From positions 1 through 30,979 of the forward strand of contig JAQGAU010000330.1 in assembly GCA_034698045.1 (NCBI GenBank): a DNA stretch of 30,979 nt, written 5' to 3'. The DNA comes from Paramacrobiotus richtersi (taxonomy: Eukaryota > Tardigrada > Eutardigrada > Parachela > Macrobiotidae). Positions 10,498 through 22,299 of this stretch are shown one piece after another. The translations under genes and the position numbers were made by a program. The number at the start of each line of letters is the position of its first letter. Position 1 is the stretch's first letter. The notes beneath the pieces are model-generated. The model saw only the letters and a list, made by a program, of their open reading frames with translations, had not been told where the DNA came from and did no database searches.

Positions 10498-12713
10498 AAC
10501 CCTGATGCATACGATACGTCAAGCAAACCATGGCCTGTGTCACTTGTCATTAAAGATCAGCTGGATGCGGCGATACTCTTGCAAAGCAAGGAACCCCACG
10601 TACTTCTTCATGCACTCGAAGCCCTGTTCGCATTTTGCGAAGACCGGTTAGACAAGCGTAAACAGGATGCTCACACCCACAGCAAAGACGGGGACACACA
10701 TTTCAAAGCCACACTGGTCAACGAACCCCGGTTTCTGTAAAAGGTCATACAGCTTTTTCCCCATCGGAGCAAGAGTATAAGGTCCGAGCGGGGATCCTCT
10801 TTTGGAGTTTATCAACCGTGGACGAGACACTGGAGAAACTGGAGAATGGGGCGTGGATTCCCAGTGCGAAAAGGTTCTTTGTGGACAAGGAACCCGTTTT
10901 AAAGGACTGGATGACATTCACGCTGCGGAATCTCTCCGTATTTTACGTCACCCAGCGTTCGGTAATAAAATGCGGCCTAATGGAGGATTTACTCCGACTT
11001 GTGTTGCTCGATAAGCAAGACCCGGATGTTGTGGAAAACACATTAGATGATTGGTTAATTTAAGAGCTAATAATGAAGTCCGTGCCTGGTTGGTTCTTCA
11101 CGGCGGTTTTGAAGCAGCATGTGAGTTGGCACTGAGCCCAGTACCCAGCACACAGTACATCGCTTTAAAGCTCATGCATTGTTTATTAACTGCGCAGGTC
11201 AATGGCACCGTTGATAAGTTCCACGAAGCGGGCGGGATCTCCACAGTTATGAAGATCCTCTACGCCAGGGAACTATAGTTTCTTCACGCAAAGACGTTGG
11301 ACGTTTTGGAGAATTTCATGGGCATACCTAGTGTCGCGCACGAACTGGGACAGAAGAGACTGCACGATTTCCTACTGGATATGGCGTTGTCAAAGGACTA
11401 CGCGGAGACCGTAAGGTGCAGAGGTTTGCGTTGCGTTGTGTATCCCGCGCGGCCATGTTTCCGGATGAACGTCTGCTGATGAACAACAGCGGTGTGGAGA
11501 AGAAGAGAGTCAAGATGTCTGACGCCAGCTCGCCTAACATTCAAGCGGCCGCTGTTAAAGTGGTAGGCAGACTTGTGGAGAACAAGGCCTGTCGACAGCA
11601 TTTCAGCGAAATCTCCATAACTACTCACGTAGTCCGGTTTTTGAAAGCAAAACACCCTCATGTCCGTTCGATGGCGGTCTTCGATGGCAGCTTCCGGATG
11701 TATCGAACGTCTGCTCGACGCCAAAGACTCGCTGAACCCGATTTCCGCTGGGAATACAATGCTGGCACTTCAGCGTTTGGCTCGCTGTAATCAGTCGTTT
11801 AAGATTGCGTTACCGGACCAATTGGGACCGGAGGATCGAATAGGTCATGGGTTCTATGGTATGAAAAACGCCATTGGAAACCCGGATTTTGGATTCTAGA
11901 GCGATTATCAAGGGCACCGTACCAACCAGACGGTAGTCCAATTGTATACGTTTCTTTGTTGAACAGAACGGTACTGGATGAAAGCGATGCTGCCGATCAA
12001 GAAAACAGTCCAGTCGTTACTCGGTCTGGTGAAAACTCTATTTTCTCAACGGATAAAACATAGCAGGATTTTACAATTCCGCAGGATGCGGAGCTCTTGG
12101 ATGTAATCCGTCAAGCAACAGGAGCGCTAAAAGATATATACTACCTTCAGGTCGAAGTTTTGGCGAAAATCGTGGCTGCCCACATGGGCGGGAGCCCAAA
12201 ATCTCAGTGCACTGCAGCGGATGAGTCACCAAACCTTCTGAAAAGTTTAACAGACAAGCTCGGAAGCCTTTGCGTGCCGCTGGGACTCATCACAGAGGGG
12301 GATGCGTACTACCGAGCAGTCATGTTCAAAACCGTAGCTGATCGGTTCCATCTGCCGGTTTAAATATGCAGACACAAGGATCGCGGTTAGAATGAGTTCA
12401 TCTGGATAAGCCATACATCGTTGATCTTATGCAGAATCCGGGCGAGCTGATTGACAAGTGTTTTCCGGACGGAAATGCGTACATTGACAGTCCTTCTGTC
12501 AGTGAAGACGATGTCACAAGAACTGTACCTAATGACAACAGTTTTTCACTCGAAATATGCGGCACAGCCATGCCAATCCATTACTTTACCGACACGGAAG
12601 GAGAAGTCCAAGAACATTCTACTGAAGATGCAAATCTTGAGCCGCAGTTGATCTTTCTCTGTTCGACAAACCTTCCGGTTGCCAAATTGCTTCGCTTATT
12701 AAGAAAGAAGTGA
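10498..12713 (+). pseudogene. ARMC3: ARMC3-type armadillo-repeat/EDR1 protein, decayed
   Basis: ARMC3 is a ciliary/sperm-flagellar scaffold with armadillo repeats and a C-terminal EDR1-like domain. Relic segments in family order: the N-terminal repeat (SSKPWPVSLVIKDQLDAAIL, ALEALFAFCEDRLD); armadillo repeats at about 10808-11050, 11055-11278, 11280-11415 and 11460-11660; a GHGFYGMKN stretch (11847-11873); and the EDR1 domain (about 12094-12360, AAHMGGS, YYRAVMFKTVADRF). It ends with PYIVDLMQNPGEL (about 12409-12447), which matches the family C-terminus, followed by an extra acidic tail to 12713. Damage: TAA 10738-10740; frameshift near 11050; TAG 11276-11278; TAG 12061-12063; TAA 12361-12363; TAG 12388-12390 where the family has Trp; then a further frameshift. 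Assignment rests on domain order plus EDR1. Other armadillo proteins fit the repeats but not the C-terminus. Confidence 0.78.
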
Positions 12714-13290
12714 CAGCCGCTGCGGAAGTCGTGGCTCGCAGGGAAGCAGAGGGAATCGCCACGGAAGAACTGCGCAACGCGCCGGTTGGGGGAAAAGGGA
12801 AAGTATCGCTGGTACCCGCCCCGATCATCCCCGCTGCAACCGAGAAGAAGGTCAAGACAGAACCTAATTTTTTTACCCAAAGCGAAGGCAGTCAAATGGC
12901 GTCCAGATGAAAAGCAGGAGATATCCACTATTCTTTCGAATACCGAAAAGGAAAACGCAGAAGGATCAATGGTTAAAGACGGATTAAAGCAGAGTAATGT
13001 GGGGATTATGCACAAAACCCAGTCTCAATGAGGTGCGGACAATTTCGATTGGGATAAGTATAAATTGCACGCAAGAAAAGGGTACCGTGCAACCAAATTA
13101 CTGGTCAAAATTCCATTGTTGGATAGTATTCCTGAGGATCGCAGTTTCTATGTGGATGACTAGAAAGTACTGACGGCAAATGAACGCGCTAGGCTTGCAC
13201 AATGGGACATGGATTTTGATGATGATATGGATGAAAACGAATGGAAGAAGGTTGGCAAATTAAACCATTTAAACAGCACCGGGTAAAAAC
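12645..13290 (+). pseudogene. Unrecognised charged exon-like relics after ARMC3
   Basis: Three stretches in different frames look coding. At about 12650-12870 there is a Lys/Glu/Ala-rich helical stretch (IKKEVTAAAEVVARREAEG). At 12875-13030 comes KAVKWRPDEKQEISTILSN, entered through a frame change at a run of T. At about 13034-13270 comes FDWDKYKLHARKGYRATK, broken by TAG at 13162-13164, then an acidic DFDDDMDENEWKKVGKL. They follow the ARMC3 relic closely and could be a C-terminal extension of it or part of another gene. I recognise no domain. The same mix of stops and frameshifts suggests they belong to the decayed block. Confidence 0.35.
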
Positions 13291-14309
13291 AGCAAAATGT
13301 CCTCAAAACCAATGTCGTCTGAAGACCTCGAGTTTCCTGCTGGAAGTAGTGAAGAAACAGCAGTGTTACAGCACAGCCGTCCAGTACGCGAATTCGAATC
13401 ACTTGTAAGCTGCAAAGAAAAGTATTGTGAGTACAGAGTATAGAGTGTAATGTCAATATTTCTGCAGATTTTGCAGGTTTTAAGTGTGCCGCTGTAGTCA
13501 AGGTAACAAATGGAGCTGTCAGTGAACGAGCAGTGGATCGCACTATATAAACGATTGTTATCGTGCTTACTGATGGTGAAAGTTCAAGCGATCTCGTTGA
13601 AACCTTAGCGTTTGCTTTCGGTGATGGTGAAGATTGTTTCGACTGCCGTTGTTCAGTTTTCTAATATAACCCCTGCACCACCATCAAACTGGATGAGTTT
13701 GTCATTTACTGGATTTGTGTATGATAATCACACGATGGCATAGTTGTACTGCTCTTTATTTGGATATTTCATATTCGATCGATTTAATAGCGAATCTACT
13801 GATAAAGATTTGGAAACGGACTATGACAATACAACACTGACTGCTAGGCGAAAACATGGACTGCAACAATGGACGATACGGTCCGCCAGAAACGGCAACT
13901 GGGCGTTTATAGATTTCTCATCCGTCGCTTATTGATTGCGTTTGCTGTGTCCAACAAAACGGCCGAGGAATATCTCGGTCAATGTTTAGATGTATGTTCT
14001 TGGGTTTCATAATCCCTGCGATTCCATCTAGATTAAAGTTTGTATTAGAAAGGTTATCGCTGCTTTCGATGATTTCGTGTGTGCAGACGGGCAAGGGGTG
14101 TTTTTTGTGTCGTATCCTGGAAATTCGAAAGGTACGACTTTCTACAACACTCCGTTTTTATGTTTTTACATTTTTTTACGTTATTATAGTACTCTGCGTA
14201 CAATGCTACACTATGGTGCATTAGAATACTGGTACACGTGTACTTTCAACAATCGTATATTGTGTTCGAACAGGAACTCTTCCCTTCGCCACATTAACAC
14301 CGTATTCTA
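13291..14309 (+). other. AT-rich stretch with a weak vWA-like fragment
   Basis: At about 13547-13610 one frame reads TIVIVLTDGESSSD, which resembles the beta-strand and LTDG motif of von Willebrand factor A domains. It is followed by a glycine/aspartate turn (AFGDGEDCFDC). A DFVCADGQGVFFVSYPGNS stretch lies at 14070-14126. Stops and frame changes separate them and no metal-site DxSxS motif is seen. This is suggestive only; otherwise the region looks non-coding and AT-rich. Confidence 0.2.
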
Positions 14310-15760
14310 GGAAACTCAAAGCAGAAGCGCTATACCTCGTGAAATTGTCCACACAGACGACTCTAACCGAGAAGAATATCATTGATGTACGAAATCTATT
14401 AACATTGTTAGATGGTCTTTCATATGACCTTTACGTACAGTAGCTTATTTTTTCAGGAAACATTATTTGGCACATTGAACATCTCCCAGTATCCCGGCGT
14501 ACATGCGTGCATAGCGGATCGGTTGGCAAAGATTCTTGCGGTTCTTCGAGCGTGGAACCAGCTTTTTCCAGCTAATAACTTCCTCCTCAGCCCCGAGGGA
14601 AAGCAGTTCTTCTTCCGTGTACTCGAGGAGGCAGTAAGAGACTTCAAAGGTCAGAATAACATTCTTCGTTCACTGAACGAATTTGGTCACTGAACAGAAT
14701 CACTAAAAAGTAAAATTTGGTTCTCGGTGAATAATATCTTTCGTGAACAGAAACTGAGCAAGCTTCTAATGAAACGCCTCATCTGGATTTGGAGAAACAC
14801 GCCGGACAGTCCAGTGGAGTGTGTCCAGCCGGACAGGCCGCCTGATGTGGCTACCATATGGCGTACGACGTCGTCACACAGATGCTCAAACTCGTGTCAA
14901 ATGTACGAAACCCATCGTCAATGCCCGCACAAGCTGATATTTGTTAATATTTAGATGGACTCCCGCATTTTTGATGTGGAGACCTTCGTCAGTAACAATA
15001 CCCAGGTCACAGCGAAGGGTATCATGGACGAGGTTTCATATAGCGAACGGCCACGATCAACTTCTACCGGATACTACACATACTGCGCTCGGATACTTTC
15101 CAGAACGCCATAACACTGATTCTACGGATACAGCCTGTCGAAGACAAGCGGCAGGAGGTGTTTGTACGTACGACAGAAAAGATCAGCACAATAAAAATAT
15201 ACAGTAAGAGGCTTGAAATTAAAAACTGAAACTATAACTTAAGAAAGCATAGACTTCAAAAATTTAGCAGGCATAAGACGCGCGCAGTTTTAAACGTGAC
15301 CTTTTGGGCTGTGCAGGAAGTGATCTGCCTGAACATGCCGGATCTGATTTCCTGGATCTGTACCACGGACTTCCAGTGTAAAGCCTTCGGCAACAACTGG
15401 CGTGTTTCGGCTCTAGTCAAAGTAAGAAGACTCCCTAGGAAAAGTTAAAGCTTCGGTTGTATCAAATCAAAATAGCTTTCCAGCATGATGATCTGCCGTA
15501 TCAGCCACGCCTTACTTCCCGAAGGCAAAGACCAGCTTTTCGATCAGGATTACTTTACAGCGGTGGAGATTCCCCGGGAATGCCACACCGCTGTGCAGTT
15601 GCATCTCCAGACCACTGCGCAGTATCGGAATCTCGTTTTCAGCAATCATAACTTTGATCAGCTGAGGTCGTTGGGCGTACGCTCCAAAAAGGTCAAATGG
15701 ATGATTGGCGCTCTACACGTGACACATGTGAACGGATGCTAATGTATGTAGGTGGCGAGA
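14310..15760 (+). pseudogene. Unrecognised multi-exon gene relic
   Basis: Several exon-like stretches lie in the same orientation: 14311-14439 (ALYLVKLSTQTTLTEKNIID), 14457-14693 (helical, ADRLAKILAVLRAWNQLF), 14954-15110 (DSRIFDVETFVSNNTQ) with a frame change into ITLILRIQPVEDKRQEVFV, 15317-15420 (NMPDLISWICTTDF) and 15485-15742 (FDQDYFTAVEIPRECHTA). Acceptor-like ends occur at 14309 and 14456. The amino-acid make-up is that of a folded cytosolic protein with helical repeats. I cannot name the family. It may be part of an N-terminal region of UBR4 that is too diverged for me to match, or a separate gene between ARMC3 and UBR4. In-frame stops and shifts suggest it is dead as well. Confidence 0.4.
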
Positions 15761-15810
15761 ATATTCCAGCATTTTGTGGATTATCCGAAACTTAAGATCC
15801 GCTGCGGTCC

Positions 15811-16038
15811 GATGCGGCGATACTCTTGCAGAGCAAGGAACCCGACATACTTCTTCAGGCACTCGAAGCCTTGATCGCCTTCTGCGAAGACCGACTAGAC
15901 TAGCGTAAACAGGATGCCCACGTCCACAGCGAAGATAGAGACACATATTTGAAAGCGACATTGGTCAACCAGCCCGGGTTCCTGCAAAAGGTCGTACTGC
16001 TGTTGCAGTATGACACGGCTGAAGGATACGTCCGTTAA
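15811..16038 (+). pseudogene. ARMC3: Second, partial copy of the ARMC3 N-terminal exon
   Basis: This is a diverged duplicate of 10564-10752: both begin gatgcggcgatactcttgca and encode an AAILLQSKEP...ALEAL..FCEDRLD armadillo stretch. The copy has TAG at 15901-15903 where the first copy has AAG. Conversely, it keeps CAA where the first copy has TAA (10738-10740). It continues with LLQYDTAEGYVR, ending at a TAA at 16036-16038. No ClpX-like or other ARMC3 exons accompany it, so only a short piece was duplicated or survived. Confidence 0.75.
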
Positions 16039-17103
16039 ACTAGGTAAATAATTTGATAATAATCTGCGGAAAGGAGCAAGCCATGTTTCAATTAGTTAAT
16101 TTTGTTGCGAGTTAAGTCATGTTTCAATTTGAAGTATTCCTTCGTGGTTCGTCTTTGCCAAATAAACCGTTCGTAAATAATAATTTTGTACGCAAACCAG
16201 TCGAAGTACAGAATTTTGAGGCAGAAGCTGTTAAGATTTCCAGTTCAATGAACACAGATTCAACCCAATTTATCAGCGAACTGCTCATGCATCTGTACGA
16301 ATTATTGCTCTTATCCCGTGTTATTAATTCGAGAAATAAAAATGAATTCAGTTATTACTGTTATTTATGACTATTCATCATTCTTTAACATTATGTACTT
16401 CGTATATTGCATCTAGTGTATTAATAATAACCCTGCATTATCTGCTGATAGTAACATTCTTGTTAAATACTTTGCCAGTTCACAATTTACTTTTAATTTT
16501 CGATTCGTTTTTAATGGAACTACCGCTTATTTCATACTTTAACACATATCGAGGAAAATTAAAATGCCCGGTAACAACAACAATTACCATGTTCTTGTAT
16601 TAAAACAGTTGCATTGGGCATTACTGTAATTAGTGTAACATAATTCCTTCAGTGATCTTCAGACGATACGGAAACCTGGGGCTGTACCTACCTAGTAATG
16701 ACTACTACAAATGCCGAAAGCCGTAGTGTAAAGGCACATGCTGACGACAGCCAAATCGTCTCTGAATTGCTAGATGCATGATTTGCACCTCTCGAAAAGC
16801 TGGGTAAAATTTTTCTTTTTTGACTGCTTGTAGCAAAACAACTTTTAACAGTGAATTTATCAGTAAATACATGCAGTTTGTTTAGTGAATTAATAAATTA
16901 TAGATAAACAAAATACTCATAAATAAATTAAATCTTACAACAGTCAACCTATTATAAATCAGTGATACATTGCAGTTTCATACATCAGCAGGATACAATA
17001 AGCATTTAAAAAAAGATGAAAAGAATGTGAATAAGTTAATGTTGAACAGTCTCATGCACAGAGAAATTTTAATCCGGCCACTTATGACATACTTTAATCG
17101 GGG
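16039..17103. other. AT-rich spacer with two similar coding-like fragments
   Basis: Mostly AT-rich, intron- or spacer-like sequence. Two short peptides about 490 bp apart look alike: one at about 16219-16320 (KISSSMNTDSTQFISELLMH) and one at about 16700-16800 (VKAHADDSQIVSELLDA, then a TGA). A short direct repeat, catgtttcaatt, occurs at 16081 and 16118. I see no complete gene. Confidence 0.3.
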
Positions 17104-17523
17104 CTTATTCTGCAAAACGCTGACCTCATGCTGTCCAATTGCCAGGACACGGTCGGTCTCAGTAAAGATCTTCGCCGGTTGCGCATCTTCATGGAGTCAT
17201 TCCTCAGCACACAGCGGGAACAAAAACGCAAACTTGACCTTCTCCGCGCCCCAAAAATGCCGGCGATTGACGCCTCGCCCTCCGAGGAAACTGTGCGACA
17301 CGAACTAGCAGACAGTGGCCTACGCACATGGCTGTACGATGGGCCGATCATTGACGATCGGGATTTCCCCAAAATTCCCCTGTCACTGAGTTTAGTATGT
17401 TTGGTCAGCAAGGTGCAGCAGAATATGGAGGAAATCATTCGGGATACGAATCTGGACCGATTCCGGCTGAACAATGCGGCGACGACGTTTGTACCGCTGA
17501 CGCTGGATTGTATAGCGCGGTAG
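17104..17523 (+). pseudogene. Unrecognised exon upstream of UBR4 relic
   Basis: About 130 codons are open up to TAG at 17521-17523. A basic helical part (LRRLRIFMESFLSTQREQKR) is followed by GLRTWLYDGPIIDDRDFPKI and a second helical part (LVCLVSKVQQNMEEIIRD). Composition and codon use look like true coding sequence. It lies in the same orientation as UBR4 and may be one of its diverged N-terminal exons, but I cannot align it. From 17524 to about 18035 I see only non-coding sequence. Confidence 0.4.
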
Positions 17524-19614
17524 GGAAATTTCTGCGCGTCGAGTCTAATGAACCGGCTTGCGGAAAGGATCACGAGCGGTTGCAATACAGTAGAGGTAAA
17601 CCTGACTTGCAGTATAAAAGTTTATCTCTGAGTCCCGCTCTGTGATTTCTGTCATTCGGATTTCTTGAAACTACATGGTATCGGTAGCTTTGCTTTAACG
17701 ACTCACAATTGTCAGCAGCATTCATCAAAATTTGTCTTTTAACACATTTTTTATGAACTGATTTCGGAAGCAATTCAAAATAAGAAGCAATGATTTGGCG
17801 AAATTGTAATATGGAAAGCATCTTTGACTGCCGTATTGTTTCTGTATGTCAGGTTTATCGACAACTGCTCTTCCTGACGTAAACATCATTTCTATTCGGT
17901 TCCTGCTGAGTGTTGAGTGTACTGTGGGATAAACTGCGGGGTATACTGTGTGATCAACTGTTCAGTGTACGAAACACCAGCAGGAACGAACTACTAATGA
18001 TTTTTACGTCTCTTCCTGTGTGGCCAAAACAACGGCACCGTTCTGGCCAGTACCAATTATGTATTAGAAGCCGTTCCTCCGTTACTAACCGACGTCCTAA
18101 TCAAGTGGCAGATGAAGGAGGCCGGCAATCAGCCCATGTCACCCTCGCACAATGACTACCAGCATAATGAAGCCATGACCTTTGACGGATTCATCAACAG
18201 TGCCATTACCACCCACATGACCGGTACAATTCCAACATCAAAGTGGGCAATGCGTCGGGACGGAACCTAGCGTTGTAGTACACGCTGAATATCCTGGTGC
18301 AGTTTCTGCATGAGCTTGTGTCGGTCAGTGTGGAGAATGGACTTAACGCCTTATTGGACACACAGGCCGGGCGCACCGCCATGGCGGCCATCTTCCAAGA
18401 GAAATTCTTTGATATCACGGGAATCATGCGGTCCATCCCGAAATCCCAGTTTTCCAGTGCCTACGATGTGATGGTGCTGAATTTTGTCAACCGCATCTTG
18501 GTGGAAACGGCCAAGTCGTCGGACGATGCGACACTAGCCTTGCTGAGTCAGTCGTTGAGGAAAATTAAGCAAAGGTCTCCTGAGGTCATGCAGATGTGGA
18601 TGGATACGGAATCCATCGTGGAAAGACGGGAATGAACGGAAGTGTGTGGCATTTTTTGAGAACTGGGTGGCATTTATACAGGTAAGCTGCGTAATTAACA
18701 CTTTCGCGTAATTATACACTTGGAATGACTAGGATCTTTTTGGAGTAAACGGATTGTGCACGTTAATGAAGTTACACATCTAAAAGCTGAATTTTTTCTG
18801 TTGCTTTCTTTTTTTCGGCTCGCTACCGTATTCCTCATTCTTCCTATACAGTTTGCGCTAGTAGTTTACCAACAGCTCGATCGACTACTTAGCACTTGTA
18901 TTTGATATTTTCAGGTGGCGGATCGATCGTTGAGCGAGATGCTGGCCGAAGTCCTTCTGAAAGCCCTCACCGCCATCGTCTCCCCGAACACGGGAGTTTC
19001 CGGCTCGGAGTATCCCCTCATCGCCGACCTGATACCCATCATGGGAGTCTTGGCCGCCTCGTGCAAAACCGGCCACGAGCTGGTCCTAATCTCGTCCCTG
19101 ACCTGGTTGAAATCGTGCATCCAGTACCTGTCCCAGCGGGAAGTGAATGACACGCTGGATCAAGTGATCAACGCCATTGGGGGGTTATTGCTGTATGTGG
19201 GGCGGGTCTTGTCGGCGTTACGGCACGATACGAAGCGCACCGCGTCACCGGATCCCGATGATTTGGATGTGGAGTCCAGTCTGATTGATAAGAATGAGGA
19301 GGATGAGGAGTCTGCGCACGAGGAGGAATCGGGTGAAGAGGTTAATGATTCCAAACTGTGTACTTTTACCATTACGGCGCGGGAGTTTATGAGCCAGCAC
19401 TGGTAAGTGGTTGCGAATTGCTTCTAACTTAACGATCGAAAGTCCACTAAGTCTTTATCTTCGTTCTCGCTCATCTGGCATTTTCTCTGGAAAATATTTT
19501 GAGTACGTTACGTTTTTTTCTTTTCGAATCGGGCTGAGTAGAATTACGCTCTGGTATCCAGATGGGTTGTTTTAGTTGTGTGTTACTTCGCTATTCACGA
19601 ATTACCCGCTGCAG

Positions 19615-19758
19615 GTATCACTGCCACACCTTCGGCCTGACCAACGGTCAAGGCGTGTGTTCCGTCTGCGCCAAAGTATGCCACCGCGGACACGACGTGA
19701 CCTACAGCAAATTCGGTTCATTCTTCTGCGACTGCGGTGCCAAGGACCAAGGATCCTG
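19615..19758 (+). other. UBR-box zinc finger within the UBR4 relic
   Basis: The exon starts at YHCHTFGL, directly joined in phase to SQHW of the previous exon. It reads [20 protein letters not shown] and then [13 protein letters not shown]. All the cysteines and histidines that bind zinc in UBR boxes appear to be present, so the best-conserved domain of the gene is intact, although the frame breaks a few codons later. Confidence 0.9.
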
Positions 19759-21682
19759 CCAGACTGCGCAAACGCAACGCCCTCGCCGTGGAAGAATCCT
19801 CCAGCATTCTCATCGGCAACCGCGCCGTGGGCGCTTTCTCGATCCTCGACCTCCCTGGGCGCTGCCGAAGGAGCGGACGCTTCCAACGGCTCCTTCCACC
19901 GCTCCAAGGAAATGGACGAACTGAATCACCAGCTGCAGGAGCAGTTGAATAGTCAGCGGGAGGCGTTGTCGAGGTTGTTGAATGGGCTGGATATTAATTC
20001 GGTGCTCACTTCCCTGATGGGACACTTGGTCAGCGGGGCCAATGGGGTGGTGCGAGCGCTGTGTTCCAGTGCGGGACGCTCGGAGAATGTGGCGCAGAGA
20101 CTGAAAACACTGCAGAATGTTACCCTTCCACCTGGAGGAAAGGTGGTTGTGGAGTTCAATGATCGGTTGTTGCAGACACTGGTGGCCACGCAGGAAGGGA
20201 CGTTCGAGACTATCAAGAGCAGTGTGTACGTATTTACGATTTTCGTTTAGTTTTGCGTTTACTCGGACACTTGTGCTGATCTAGTGTAACATCTCAGTAT
20301 GTGATCGAATAATGCTTTTGGCACTTCAGAGTTTTAGTAATGGTACCTGTTTAGCGTTATACTGATATTTGCAACATATTTGGTGTGAAGCTTACTGCTG
20401 TTTCGTCTTGTTTTAAGTATGAATTCTGGTTAGGTAAGCTAGATTTTTCATTTTTGATAAAAGTTACTGAAATTGATCTAACTTGCTTGTACAGGGAGGC
20501 ACCCGACATTACCACCGCTAGCACCATGCTGCACCAGAACGCCGTGCGGCATCGTGTCATAGCCGCCTTCTCCCACGGTCCAGCCATGAATACCTCGCTA
20601 TGGCGGTGGGAAAGACCGAACTCTCTGTGTACCAACTCTCCCATCTCCTGAAGCAGGTCTGTGATCGTCACCAGTTACCGCTGAACGGGAACGGTAGCGG
20701 CTCCGCTACCAAGTTGATGCTGCCCTGTGACCTGTCATGGCAATATCGTCTTCCCCATCAACGTCTGGGGTATTGTGGTTATCCGATGCGGGAAGGATTG
20801 ATCGGGATGGATCGGGATCGGGAAGGATCGCCGAGGCGGAGAATGATGACTGTTTGGAGGTATTAAGGAATCCGGACTTGAGTACACATGAACAGATCAC
20901 GGTGAATTTACAATCGTTGGATAGTGGGAATTCATCGTCAATGTACGATTTTTGCTATCTTGTGACTGAAAAGCGATTTGCACATGATGCTGCAGTTTAT
21001 ATGACGCATTTTAAAATGAAATTTATTGTGATTGTGAACTCACTGAACTGCGTGTTGAAAGACTGTTATGAAGCGCGAACAGAAACGTCTTTCGGATATG
21101 CAGCATTAAGCATGAGCTGTACTTTCCGAACACTTTTTCAGTTGTTTGCGGGCGGAATTTTATTTTGCAAATTGTCATTTTTATTATCTTTTAGATAAAA
21201 ACTGGTTTTTGATCTAATCAATCGAAAAGTGTCAAGCATTTATTTTGCCGCTTGAATGATAAATCTTGAGAAAAGCTGATGTTGACTTGATCTAGGTTCT
21301 ATGGATGCCTGACTCCTAGACGGAATTACTCGTATCCACCCAGGATTCGGGCGATATTTTCGACCTCTCTAAGAACACGGAACGACCGGCGTATGATCTA
21401 CTGATTGCCAATGGGAAGATTCGCGATGCGGCAGTGGCATTCCTGGGTCGGGGTCCCCATACGTGTTGGTCATGTCGTCGACGGGGCAGCTGTTTGCACA
21501 GGAATTGAACACGTACCCAGACCAAGGCGGACATGGGCAGTTCTTCGTGACTACCACACTGAATTTGGCCAATTCAGAGCTACCTCGCGAGACGTCCCGG
21601 GATGAGGAGGATGCCACAAAAGGAGGCGTGGCTGTGTATTATTCGCATGCACTGCAGTTACTCTTCCTCAGCTATAAGCAAG

Positions 21683-22299
21683 GTACTCATAATGTGTTCA
21701 TTACTGTACCATAGTATAATTAATAATATGTACACAAGGACTCAGTTAGAGAGTTAAAAAACACAATTAATGAGCAGGAATGTAGTACAGTTTATACTTT
21801 ACTAGACTCAGACTTTATGGTTTTTCACTCAGAAAAATGGAAGTGTGCCTTTTTCGTTCAGGTTATTCTTGTAATATACTGTACCTTACTTTTCTTAGTT
21901 GTGTTATGTGTATCATATTAAACTTAGTATAATTCTCGTCGTTTTTAGCATATGTTGTAGAATTGCAGAGTAATAACAAACGACAAGTTATCACGAGATT
22001 ACTGCTGTAATGTTTCTCTATTTCATTTTATAAATTGTAGTTTAATTTTTGGTAAATTTGATGTTTTATTTAAAATTTAGAATATTCCTTTGAATATTAA
22101 ATGTTTGATTTCAGTTTTAATCAATAACTTAATTAATCCCTCTAAATTTCAGGAAGTTTTTATTAAATTTAGAAAACTTCATTTCGTAATTAAGCCGAAC
22201 CTGTTTCTGCCATCACGGAATTATTCTGAAATATAAACTGATTAATTATTATTTATTGTAAAAGTGACTAAAACGTAATAATGTTATGTTTCTACTTAG
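21683..22299 (+). other. AT-rich intron-like segment at the UBR4 deletion point
   Basis: About 617 bp of strongly AT-rich DNA bounded by a possible GT donor at 21683 and a pyrimidine-rich AG acceptor at 22299. It joins exons that are far apart in the parent protein. The internal loss therefore probably occurred by recombination between introns. I see no gene in it. Confidence 0.6.

Noticed and set aside
13547-13610. A real von Willebrand factor A domain gene
   Set aside because: Only one short motif fits; the metal-binding start motif and the rest of the fold are missing and stops intervene.
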